Shown: positions 41,945 to 49,579 of the stretch, in pieces
Layout of the letters: each line of letters opens with the position of its first letter
Numbering within the stretch: the stretch's first letter is position 1
Assembly (NCBI GenBank): GCA_025153445.1
Contig: JANZNS010000008.1
Location: 62,001 to 126,000 of the forward strand
Reading direction: 5' to 3'
Origin: Marinobacter sp. BGYM27
GTDB taxonomy: Bacteria; Pseudomonadota; Gammaproteobacteria; Pseudomonadales; Oleiphilaceae
Length of the DNA: 64,000 nt
Translations under genes and position numbers: made by a program
The notes under the pieces: model-generated
Databases searched by the model: none
What the model was told of the DNA's origin: nothing
Seen by the model: the letters and a program-made list of their open reading frames with translations, nothing else

Positions 41945-43162
41945 ATGTTCAGACTGACGAGCCTGTCGACCACCATATTGCTGGCAGCCGCTGTCGCCCT
42001 CGGGCCGCTGGCAACCGATATGTATCTGCCCGCCATGCCCACGCTGGGCGCGACACTGCTCGCAGATACCGGGCAGGTCCAGTTGACGCTGAGCATCTAT
42101 ATGATCGGTTTCGCCCTGGCACAACTGGTCTGTGGCCCCCTGGCGGATCGCTTCGGGCGCAAGCCGATCATGCTTGGCGGGCTGCTGTTGTTTGCGATCG
42201 CCAGCCTCGGTTGCGCCCTTGCCAGTTCAATTGAGGGGCTGATCTTGTGTCGCTTTCTGCAGGCACTGGGTGGCTCTGCCGGCCCGGTTCTCGGCCGAGC
42301 GGCAGTGCGTGACATACACAGCCCCCGGGAAGCGGCCCGTATCATGTCGATAATGGCCGGCATCATGGCGATTGCGCCCGCTATTGCCCCCACGCTTGGC
42401 GGCGGCTTGCTGGTGGGCTTCGGCTGGCAGGCCATTTTTATCGCACTTGCCGGCTACGCCATTGTGCTCAGCGCGGTGATCGCTTTTCGCTTACCGGAAC
42501 CTCTGCCACCACACTATCGCCAGACACTGCGGCCAGCCAATCTGCTGCGCAACTATCGCACGGTCATTTCAAACCGGTCATTTCAGGGCTATGCACTGAC
42601 CAATGCGCTGATTTTCTCAGGCCTGTTTTCGTTTCTGTCCGGCTCATCGTTTGTGCTTATCGATTTCCTGGGGGTCAGCCCTTCTGCATTCGGCGCCTAT
42701 TTTTCAGTGATGGTCGCGGGTTACATCACCGGAAGTATCCTGTCGGCCAGACTCAGCCGCACCCGGCTGCCTGATCAGCTGTTGCGGCAGGGTCTGGCGA
42801 TCAGTATCAGCGCGAGTGTGCTGATGGCCGGGCTGGCCTGGGCTGAAGTCTTCACGACGGCAGCAGTGATTGGTCCGCAAATGCTGTTCATGATTGGCGT
42901 GGGGATGATTTTGCCTCAAACCATGGCCGGTGCACTCGCACCCTTTCCGCAAATGGCGGGCTCCGCCTCGGCTCTGTTCGGCTTTATCCAGATGGCGCTG
43001 GCCGCAGGCGCCGGCATACTGGTGGGTCATTTGCACAACGGCACCAGTCAGGTAATGGCGACCGCAATCGCGGTAAGCGCAATTACCGCCGGTCTTGTCT
43101 ACTGGCTGCGCACGACCCGCTATCCCGCTGCCGGGTTCGAACCCGCAGCAAGCCCTGCCTGA
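41945..43162 (+). CDS. Bcr/CflA family drug-resistance MFS exporter
   Basis: The 405-residue protein has twelve membrane helices of the major facilitator superfamily. Family signs are [15 protein letters not shown] in helix 1, the motif A loop [11 protein letters not shown], and [17 protein letters not shown] typical of the Bcr/CflA drug/proton antiporters. GGAG about ten bases upstream precedes the ATG. It is probably activated by the preceding LysR protein. Substrate cannot be inferred; known relatives export bicyclomycin, chloramphenicol, sulfonamides or arabinose-like compounds. Confidence 0.87.
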   Translation: MFRLTSLSTTILLAAAVALGPLATDMYLPAMPTLGATLLADTGQVQLTLSIYMIGFALAQLVCGPLADRFGRKPIMLGGLLLFAIASLGCALASSIEGLILCRFLQALGGSAGPVLGRAAVRDIHSPREAARIMSIMAGIMAIAPAIAPTLGGGLLVGFGWQAIFIALAGYAIVLSAVIAFRLPEPLPPHYRQTLRPANLLRNYRTVISNRSFQGYALTNALIFSGLFSFLSGSSFVLIDFLGVSPSAFGAYFSVMVAGYITGSILSARLSRTRLPDQLLRQGLAISISASVLMAGLAWAEVFTTAAVIGPQMLFMIGVGMILPQTMAGALAPFPQMAGSASALFGFIQMALAAGAGILVGHLHNGTSQVMATAIAVSAITAGLVYWLRTTRYPAAGFEPAASPA

Positions 43163-43192
43163 CGCCTTGTGGCGTAACATCGACAAACGTCG

Positions 43193-43250
43193 TAGGATCC
43201 TAACGAACGGGGGCAGCGTATATGAAACCCCAATCGGCCTGATATCAGGC
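43193..43250. promoter_or_regulatory. Two perfect palindromes upstream of tpx
   Basis: TAGGATCCTA (43193-43202, 10 bp) and GCCTGATATCAGGC (43237-43250, 14 bp) are perfect palindromes in the 109-base gap before tpx. The second ends 21 bases before the ATG, so it would also form a hairpin in the 5' leader. A -10-like TATATG (43219-43224) lies between them. Confidence 0.45.
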
Positions 43251-43271
43251 AAAATCGACAAGGAGCACACG

Positions 43272-43769
43272 ATGAGCACAGTCACACTTGATGGCAACCC
43301 GATCGATGTCGCGGGCAGCTTTCCCGGCAAGGGCGAAGCAGCCAAGCCGTTCGTACTCACCGGCGCCGGTCTCGACGACAAGCCGCTAAGCGCCTGGGAT
43401 GGCAAACGCAAGATTCTCAACATTATCCCCAGTGTCGACACCGGCGTTTGCGCCGCGTCCACGCGCAAATTCAACGAAAAGGCCAGCGGCCTGGATAACA
43501 CGGTGGTTCTGGTTATTTCTGCGGATCTGCCATTTGCCGCCGCTCGCTTCTGCGGTGCCGAAGGGCTCGAGAACGTCGTCACCCTGTCCACCTTCCGCAG
43601 CGACAGCTTCCGTCAGGACTATGGCGTCGCCATCGAGAATGGCCCGCTGCGTGGCCTATGCGCTCGCGCAGTCGTGGTGCTGGACGAGCACAACTCGGTC
43701 ATTCACAGTGAACTGGTCAGCGAGACCAAGAACGAACCGGATTACGACAGCGCGCTAGCTGTACTGTAA
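43272..43769 (+). CDS. tpx: Thiol peroxidase Tpx
   Basis: This 165-residue atypical 2-Cys peroxiredoxin reduces hydrogen and alkyl peroxides with thioredoxin. The peroxidatic Cys60 lies in [11 protein letters not shown] and the resolving Cys94 in [11 protein letters not shown]. coli Tpx has Cys61 and Cys95, an almost exact match. Other conserved blocks are [13 protein letters not shown] and [15 protein letters not shown]. The open frame extends upstream, but ATG 43272 with AAGGAG is the correct start. A hairpin follows seven bases after the stop, so the gene is monocistronic. Confidence 0.95.
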   Translation: MSTVTLDGNPIDVAGSFPGKGEAAKPFVLTGAGLDDKPLSAWDGKRKILNIIPSVDTGVCAASTRKFNEKASGLDNTVVLVISADLPFAAARFCGAEGLENVVTLSTFRSDSFRQDYGVAIENGPLRGLCARAVVVLDEHNSVIHSELVSETKNEPDYDSALAVL

Positions 43770-43775
43770 TGCGTT

Positions 43776-43804
43776 GAAAGCCGGGATCTCGTGTCCCGGC
43801 TTTC
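43776..43804 (+). terminator. Rho-independent-like terminator of tpx
   Basis: GAAAGCCGGGA (43776-43786) and TCCCGGCTTTC (43794-43804) form a perfect 11-bp stem with a seven-base loop right after the tpx stop. The U residues lie inside the stem end rather than in a long tail. Confidence 0.7.
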
Positions 43805-43870
43805 ACTGACCTGCTCATTCCCTTCCAGGCTGCTAGACTTAGCGCGCCATTTACTCGCTGATTCAATGCG

Positions 43871-45208
43871 GTGCCGCCCTCTGTGACAACCTCTGACTCC
43901 GTCTCTCCATCCCTGGGCCGCCAATTGGTCCGGATGACGTGGCCAATGCTCTTTGGCGTGTTGTCGCTGATGAGTTTCCAGCTGGCAGACAGCATCTTTA
44001 TCGGCCAGCTAGGCCGTGATCCTCTTGCGGCGCTGGGCTTTACCGTGCCGATGCAACAACTGGTCATCGGTTTGCAGGTCGGGCTGGGCATTGCCACCAC
44101 AGCCGTCATATCCCGCACGCTTGGTGCCGGCAACAATGCCCGTGCCGAACGATTGGCCGCACTGGTGGTCATGATTGGCGGCACCCTTGTCTTTTTACTG
44201 CTGGCGATGGTGTGGTTGCTGCGCGAAACCATACTCGACCTGCTGGGTGCAGAACCCGCCCTGATACCGCTGATTACCGATTACTGGGTACCCTGGCTCG
44301 GGGCGGCCTGGCTGGGCGCCATGCTGTACTTCGGCTATAGCATCTGCAGGTCACACGGCGACACCAGGTTGCCGGGCTATATGATGGTGGCCACCAGCCT
44401 GCTCAATATCGCCCTCGACCCCCTGTATATCTTCGTTTTCGACTGGGGACTGCCCGGAGCCGCGCTGGCCACCATTACCGCATTCAGCGCGGGTTGCCTG
44501 GTGGTCTATCCCAAATTGCTGAGACGACGCTGGCTGAGATTTGATCTGGCTGAACTGGCGTTGATGAAAGCCATCCGCCAGCTCAGCGGCATCATGGCGC
44601 CCGCGATGATGAGCCAGTTGATGCCGCCGTTGGCGGCCAGCCTTGCAACCGCGCTGGTTGCCGGTTTCGGTACCGCTGCTGTCGGTGCCTGGGGGCTGGG
44701 CACGCGGCTGGAGTTTTTCTCGATCGTTGTGGTGCTGGCGCTCACGATGTCGATGCCGCCGATGATAGGCCGCATGCTGGGGGCCGGGGATATCGGCCAG
44801 ATCCGCAAGCTGGTGAGGCTGGGAGTGCGCTTCGTTGTCATCTGGCAACTGGTCATCGGGATTGTCTGGTTGGCGCTGTCTGGGGTGGTATCCAAACTGT
44901 TTACTACCGACCCTGCCGTCACCGGCATTCTGCATGACTACCTGTTGCGGGTACCGCTGAGCTACAGCGGATTGGGTGTCTGTATGCTGATGGTGTCAGT
45001 CTGCAATGCGCTGGGCCTGTCAATGCGGGCGCTGCTGATTTCGGTGTTACGGCTGTTTTTGTGCTTTCTGCCGTTTCTCTGGGCGGGCGCCCAGATTGCC
45101 GGTATGCCAGGGCTGCTCACCGGTGCCCTTATCGGCAACCTGCTTGCTGGCGTTCAGGCGTATCTGTTTTACCGGCAAGGCATGCGGCGGCTGACCGCCG
45201 CCGGCTGA
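43871..45208 (+). CDS. MATE family efflux transporter
   Basis: The 445-residue protein has twelve membrane helices in two MatE repeats. The first repeat begins RQLVRMTWPMLFGVLSLMS with FQLADSIFIGQLG (the MATE motif around the conserved Asp); the second begins SGIMAPAMMSQLMPPLA. These antiporters expel cationic drugs or other small molecules using Na+ or H+. The start is GTG 43871, or GTG 43883; neither has a strong ribosome-binding site. It is convergent with the thioesterase gene, 12 bases apart. Confidence 0.88.
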   Translation: MPPSVTTSDSVSPSLGRQLVRMTWPMLFGVLSLMSFQLADSIFIGQLGRDPLAALGFTVPMQQLVIGLQVGLGIATTAVISRTLGAGNNARAERLAALVVMIGGTLVFLLLAMVWLLRETILDLLGAEPALIPLITDYWVPWLGAAWLGAMLYFGYSICRSHGDTRLPGYMMVATSLLNIALDPLYIFVFDWGLPGAALATITAFSAGCLVVYPKLLRRRWLRFDLAELALMKAIRQLSGIMAPAMMSQLMPPLAASLATALVAGFGTAAVGAWGLGTRLEFFSIVVVLALTMSMPPMIGRMLGAGDIGQIRKLVRLGVRFVVIWQLVIGIVWLALSGVVSKLFTTDPAVTGILHDYLLRVPLSYSGLGVCMLMVSVCNALGLSMRALLISVLRLFLCFLPFLWAGAQIAGMPGLLTGALIGNLLAGVQAYLFYRQGMRRLTAAG

Positions 45209-45220
45209 AAGGACGCTTGG

Positions 45221-45649
45221 TCAGGCAGCAAACCTGGAGCGAAACCGCTCCGGCATGGGCACCACTTTCTTTTCGGTGTAGTTGAAGAACACAAACCCGT
45301 ACTTGGCCAGCGCCACTGGCTGTCCGCTATCGGCCTTGGTGACCCTGAACACGAAATCACCACCGTAGCGGTTGAAGTCAGTCAGCCCGATCTCAAACCT
45401 CAGCACTTCGGGAAAGAACGACTCCGACTGATACATGGTCGCAAGATCCGTCACAATGATGCCGGCACCATCGCGGTCAACTTCCTGCACACCGTACTTC
45501 ACCAACAGCTGCGCCCGCGCTTCCGACAACATCGAAATCAGCGCATCGTTACCCAGATGATTAGCGCCATTAATGTCAGTAATACGCACCGGCATTTCGG
45601 TGGAAAAAATAAACACATCATCCGGAAACGACAAGCTGACTCGCGCCAT
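45221..45649 (-). CDS. Hotdog-fold acyl-CoA thioesterase
   Basis: The 142-residue protein has a single hotdog domain of the 4-hydroxybenzoyl-CoA thioesterase/FcbC-like group: PVRITDINGANHLGNDALI with the Asp-Asn-Gly helix region and YGGDFVFRV in the strand. The usual catalytic Asp is replaced by the DINGANH pattern, which is typical of a distinct subgroup. The ATG at 45647-45649 is chosen rather than the ORF start at 45694. It is divergent from the Nudix-MBL gene, 100 bases apart. Substrate is unknown. Confidence 0.78.
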   Translation of the reverse strand: MARVSLSFPDDVFIFSTEMPVRITDINGANHLGNDALISMLSEARAQLLVKYGVQEVDRDGAGIIVTDLATMYQSESFFPEVLRFEIGLTDFNRYGGDFVFRVTKADSGQPVALAKYGFVFFNYTEKKVVPMPERFRSRFAA

Positions 45650-45749
45650 GATTACACTCTGCGACAGGGAAAATGGCCCGCGATCATACCGCAAATGGTT
45701 GCATAACGCAGTCGTATTCCCGCTGCTGACGGGGTATCTTCAGGGCATT

Positions 45750-47420
45750 ATGGCAGCTAACAATAACGATGAGATGACCCCAAGACCCGCTTCCACTCTG
45801 GCGCTGGTGCGCAATACCCTCGATGGCGTTGAAGTGCTGATGCTGCAACGCACCCATCAGGCCGCTTTTCTACCCGGCTTTTATGTCTTTCCCGGTGGCG
45901 CAGTCGACCCCTCAGATCAACACCCGGAACTTGACGAGGTGATTACCGGTCACAACGACACCTCAGCCAGCGCCTTGATGGGCATCGACCACAATGGCAT
46001 CGGTTATCTGGTGGCGGCTATTCGCGAGAGCTTTGAAGAAGCCGGAATCCTGCTCGCCCAAACATCTCAGGGCGAGCCGGTGAGCCCGAGCCATCCCCTG
46101 CTCGCCAATGCCCGTCTGCCCATTGCCAATGGCGACACCGATCTGCTGGCATTGTGCCGCGAACACGACCTGAAGCTGCCACTGGACCGCATCGGGTATA
46201 TCGATCATTGGGTCACGCCTCCCGGCCCACCCAGACGTTTCGATACCCGCTTTTTTGTCGCGGCTGCACCCGATGGCCAGACTGCCAGCCACGATGGCGA
46301 GGAAACCATTGATCACTGCTGGCTCAGCCCCGCGCAGGCTTTGGCGGATCATCAAAGCGGTGAGCGGCTGTTCGGCGCGCCGACCCTGAGCGTATTGCGC
46401 CGACTCGCCAGGTTCCGCAATTGCGACGAGATCCTCGCCGATGCGATGCAGCAGACCCCCACGCCCTTCCCCACCGAACCCTGGCCGGCTCAACGGCAAG
46501 GGGATATCGTATCCGTGGCACCAGGGCAACCGGCCTATAGCGAAGTCCGCAAACTTGACCCCAGGGCACAGGGAACCGCCCATGCCGAGATCCGACCCGG
46601 GCACTGGGTGCAGCTCAGCGATACGGTTTCACGCCTGACAGTGCCAAACCCAGGCATGATGACCGGCCCCGGCACCAACACCTATCTGATCGAAACCGAT
46701 GAAGGGGCCATCGCGATTGATCCCGGCCCGGATCACAGTGACCACTTGCCAGCGCTGCTCGAACGGCTCGAAGGCCAGACTTTGCGCTATATACTGGTCA
46801 CTCATACCCACAAGGATCACAGCCCCGGAGCCCGGGCACTGAAAGCCGCTACCGGTGCAACGCTGTGGGGTATACCGGCACCGGCGGATGGCCTTCAGGA
46901 TACCGACTTCAGTCCCGAGCAGATTCCGGTTGATGGTGAACGCCTGCAACTCGGCACTGTCTCGCTCAAAGCGCTGCATACCCCGGGGCACGCTTCCAAC
47001 CACCTGTGTTTTCTGCATGAACAGGACAACATCCTGTTTTCCGGCGATCACATTATGCAAGGCTCAACCGTTGTCATTAACCCGCCGGATGGCGACATGG
47101 CGGATTACCTGACTTCCCTCAACCGTCTGCTGGGCGAAACCATCGAGTGGATCGCCCCGGGGCACGGTTTCCTGATGGCCTATCCCGACATGGTGGTGGA
47201 TTTTCTGGTCAGTCACCGGCTGGGCCGTGAGCGCAAGGTGGTCGATGCGCTGAAAAACAACGGCCCCGGCACGCTTGCCGATCTCACACCCCACGCCTAT
47301 GCCGACGTCTCACCTGCATTGCATCCGGTCGCCAGTCGCTCATTGCTGGCACATCTGATCAAGCTGCAAAAGGATGGACGCGCAGCCGAGAGTGACGGCA
47401 CCTGGCAGTTGATCAGGTGA
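45750..47420 (+). CDS. Nudix hydrolase fused to metallo-beta-lactamase (LACTB2-like)
   Basis: The 556-residue protein joins two enzymes. Residues about 10-250 are a Nudix domain with FLPGFYVFPGGAV and the box core IRESFEEAGIL. This layout matches the RP2p/NUDT19-like acyl-CoA diphosphatase type. Residues about 285-540 are a metallo-beta-lactamase domain: NPGMMTGPGTNTYLI, the zinc motif THTHKDHSPGA, LHTPGHASNHL and FSGDHIMQGS, closest to LACTB2-like proteins (known as an endoribonuclease in mitochondria). A C-terminal winged segment ends it. The ATG at 45750 has AGGG upstream. The single frame is intact across the junction, so fusion is not a sequencing artefact of two genes. Confidence 0.85.
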   Translation: MAANNNDEMTPRPASTLALVRNTLDGVEVLMLQRTHQAAFLPGFYVFPGGAVDPSDQHPELDEVITGHNDTSASALMGIDHNGIGYLVAAIRESFEEAGILLAQTSQGEPVSPSHPLLANARLPIANGDTDLLALCREHDLKLPLDRIGYIDHWVTPPGPPRRFDTRFFVAAAPDGQTASHDGEETIDHCWLSPAQALADHQSGERLFGAPTLSVLRRLARFRNCDEILADAMQQTPTPFPTEPWPAQRQGDIVSVAPGQPAYSEVRKLDPRAQGTAHAEIRPGHWVQLSDTVSRLTVPNPGMMTGPGTNTYLIETDEGAIAIDPGPDHSDHLPALLERLEGQTLRYILVTHTHKDHSPGARALKAATGATLWGIPAPADGLQDTDFSPEQIPVDGERLQLGTVSLKALHTPGHASNHLCFLHEQDNILFSGDHIMQGSTVVINPPDGDMADYLTSLNRLLGETIEWIAPGHGFLMAYPDMVVDFLVSHRLGRERKVVDALKNNGPGTLADLTPHAYADVSPALHPVASRSLLAHLIKLQKDGRAAESDGTWQLIR

Positions 47421-47730
47421 GGCGTGCGGCCTCCCTATTTCAAAATCAGCGCACGATCTTTATGAACATTCTGTAAATCCATGAGATTCCGGCAAATCCC
47501 GCCAAGACAGGCCCGCCGTCTTTAGCGACAGGTGCCGCCTCCCGCCCTGCAATGTGCAAAATTGCCTGTTTTTCATACTAAAACTGAACCGACCTGCTAT
47601 CTTTAAACGTAAGCATTGTTTGTATTTGCGTAATGTTTCGTTACCAAAAACTTTGCGTTTCGCTCTCAAGGGACTTTCTGAACAGGGAAGTGAACATGAT
47701 TTCGACAATGGCACAAACAGGAGAAGATGC
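47421..47730. other. Intergenic region before lipoprotein pair
   Basis: This 310-base stretch has no supported gene. The second half (from about 47570) is AT-richer and contains repeated TTGT/TTTGCG pieces (47617-47655), a likely promoter region for the two lipoprotein genes, but no convincing -35/-10 pair can be fixed by eye. AGGAGA at about 47719-47724 is the ribosome-binding site of the next gene. Confidence 0.4.
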
Positions 47731-48108
47731 ATGAACAGGCATCCTAAAGTAGGACGTCTCTGTGTGGTGGTCGGCTCAGCGCTAGTGCTGTCAGCCTGTG
47801 CCAGCTCAGGGAAAATGCCGTCGGAAGATCTGACAGCAGCAAAATCAGCGGTTCAACAAGCCGAGGCAGCAGATGCCCGGGATTTCGAGCCGGTGATGCT
47901 GAATAACGCTCAGAACAAGATTTCCGATGCGCAGGAGTTGATCGACGCCAAGAAGTACGACGACGCCGAGATGATGTTGGAGAAAGCAACCGTCGATGCG
48001 CAACTCGCAGCCGCCAAATCCGAGACCCAAAAGGCTCAGAATGCGGTTGACGAAATTAACAGGAACATCGAGCAGATGCGTCAGCGCATCAACGCTGAGC
48101 AACAGTAA
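47731..48108 (+). CDS. DUF4398 lipoprotein
   Basis: The 125-residue protein has a lipoprotein signal (VVVGSALVLSACAS; lipidated Cys about 23). A helical DUF4398-type domain follows, with LTAAKSAVQQAEAADARDFEP and YDDAEMMLEKATVDAQLAAAKS, ending in a coiled coil. It would be anchored to the inner leaflet of the outer membrane or the outer leaflet of the inner membrane; Ala-Ser after Cys favours the outer membrane. The ATG at 47731 has AGGAGA upstream. It lies 21 bases before a second lipoprotein with the same kind of domain plus OmpA, so the two probably work together. Confidence 0.85.
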   Translation: MNRHPKVGRLCVVVGSALVLSACASSGKMPSEDLTAAKSAVQQAEAADARDFEPVMLNNAQNKISDAQELIDAKKYDDAEMMLEKATVDAQLAAAKSETQKAQNAVDEINRNIEQMRQRINAEQQ

Positions 48109-48129
48109 GCGGATCGTCAGGAGGCTATC

Positions 48130-48918
48130 ATGACTAAACGGATTCTTTTATCAGGCACTGCCATTGGCCTGTCCGCACTGCTGACTGCGTGTGCAAGTAC
48201 GCCGCCCCAGAATGACATGGTGGATGAAGCAAAAGCCAACTATGAAGCGATTGCCAACGACCCTTACGTTGCACGCTCAGGTGCTGTGCAGCTGAGGGAT
48301 GCTGAACAATCGTTGAACAAGGCTGAGCGGTTGCTCGCGGACGAGAAATCGACCGAAATGGTTGAACACTCGGCCTACCTAGCAAACCAGCATGCGCTGA
48401 TCGCAACCCAACAGGGCAAGCGGGCGCAGCTGCAGGAAGAAATCAAAAAAGCAGAGGATCGCCGGGAGCAACTGAACCTGCAATCAGCGAAATCTGAGGC
48501 AGATCGTCTGCGAGCTCAGATGGAAGCCCTGCAGGCCGAGAAAACTGATCGCGGCATGGTGCTGACTCTGGGTGATGTCCTGTTCGATTTGAACAAGGCC
48601 GAGCTCAAGCCCTCGGGCGAACGCACGGTTCAGCGCCTGGCGGACTTCATGAACGAGTACACCGACCGTCGAGTCCGGGTTGAAGGTTATACCGACAGCA
48701 CGGGCGCTGAAGCCTACAACCAGAAGTTGTCAGAGCGTCGCGCTGAAGCAGTGCGTAACGCCCTGATTCTGGACGGCATCGATTCTTCACGCGTCGATGT
48801 GCAAGGCTTCGGTGAGGCTTATCCCGTCGCGAGCAATGACACCAACAGCGGTCGTCAGCAAAACCGTCGGGTCGAAATCGTCATCTCTGACGAAAAGGGC
48901 GATATCAAAACCCGCTGA
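48130..48918 (+). CDS. OmpA-family lipoprotein with DUF4398 domain
   Basis: The 262-residue protein has a lipoprotein signal (IGLSALLTACAS). A helical DUF4398-like and coiled-coil region follows (about 28-135), then a C-terminal OmpA domain (about 145-255) with GDVLFDLNKAELKPSG, VEGYTDSTGAEAYNQKLSERRAE and the late GFGEAYPVASNDTNSGRQQNRRV. OmpA domains bind peptidoglycan, so this likely tethers the outer membrane to the wall. AGGAGG precedes the ATG. A strong terminator follows. Domain sharing with the preceding gene suggests duplication. Confidence 0.9.
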   Translation: MTKRILLSGTAIGLSALLTACASTPPQNDMVDEAKANYEAIANDPYVARSGAVQLRDAEQSLNKAERLLADEKSTEMVEHSAYLANQHALIATQQGKRAQLQEEIKKAEDRREQLNLQSAKSEADRLRAQMEALQAEKTDRGMVLTLGDVLFDLNKAELKPSGERTVQRLADFMNEYTDRRVRVEGYTDSTGAEAYNQKLSERRAEAVRNALILDGIDSSRVDVQGFGEAYPVASNDTNSGRQQNRRVEIVISDEKGDIKTR

Positions 48919-48960
48919 GCCCTTCAGCAGTCCCGGGTCAACCTGACCGGGACATAGTGC

Positions 48961-48996
48961 AAGGCCGGTTCTGTCAACGACAGACCGGCCTTTTGT
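48961..48996 (+). terminator. Rho-independent terminator of lipoprotein operon
   Basis: AAGGCCGG-T-TCTGTC pairs with GACAGA-CCGGCCTT around an aac loop, followed by TTTTGTTT. One base is bulged. It lies 42 bases after the OmpA stop. A second, imperfect hairpin of the TCCCGG/CCGGGA type precedes it at about 48931-48952. Confidence 0.85.
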
Positions 48997-49027
48997 TTGG
49001 CCCCCGGTAACGCAGGAGACTCCACCC

Positions 49028-49393
49028 ATGCTCTGGCGGCTGGCCGCGGATGCCCTGTTGTTGTTCCACTTGCTGTTCATTCTGTTCGCTGTTGCCGGCG
49101 GCCTCCTTGCCCTGCGCTACCGCAAACTGGTCTGGCTCCACCTGCCGGCGGTTATCTGGGCATCACTGGTGATGTTCAATGGCTGGATCTGCCCACTGAC
49201 ACCGCTTGAGGTATCACTCAGGCAGCAAGCCGGTGATGTGGGCTACAGCGGCAGCTTTATCGCTCATTACCTGTTACCCCTGATCTATCCGCCGGGCCTG
49301 ACCCGTGGCGTGCAGATACTGCTTGGCGGCACAGTGGCGGCGCTGAATATTGGCATCTACAGCTGGCTGTGGGCACACCGAAAACATCGCTAG
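49028..49393 (+). CDS. DUF2784 membrane protein
   Basis: The 121-residue protein has three to four hydrophobic helices and the DUF2784 hallmarks LLLFHLLFILFAVAGG, WLHLPAVIWASLVMFNGWICPLTPLE and GFIAHYLLPLIYPPG-like GSFIAHYLLPLIYPPG. The conserved polar residues and the WICPLTPLE loop are the family signature. Function is unknown. AGGAG precedes the ATG. It is located after the lipoprotein terminator, as a single gene. Confidence 0.87.
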   Translation: MLWRLAADALLLFHLLFILFAVAGGLLALRYRKLVWLHLPAVIWASLVMFNGWICPLTPLEVSLRQQAGDVGYSGSFIAHYLLPLIYPPGLTRGVQILLGGTVAALNIGIYSWLWAHRKHR

Positions 49394-49579
49394 AACGCCG
49401 TCCTCCCAACATTATCTTAATGTTCCCGATACATTGGGGCAGGCACAATACGCTCAGCCACGGCGGCGGCAGCCTTTCATCCTGTCGGCCAGCACGAATC
49501 CGCCGTTGCCCTCATGACAGTGCCGGTGAATTACGACTAGACTGACGCTTATACTTTTCCGGGGAATGACGACGCCAAC

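Noticed and set aside
43133-43144. GGGTTCGAACCC, similar to a tRNA T-arm
   Set aside because: It lies inside the 3' end of the exporter gene in frame, and no acceptor, D or anticodon arm can be built around it.
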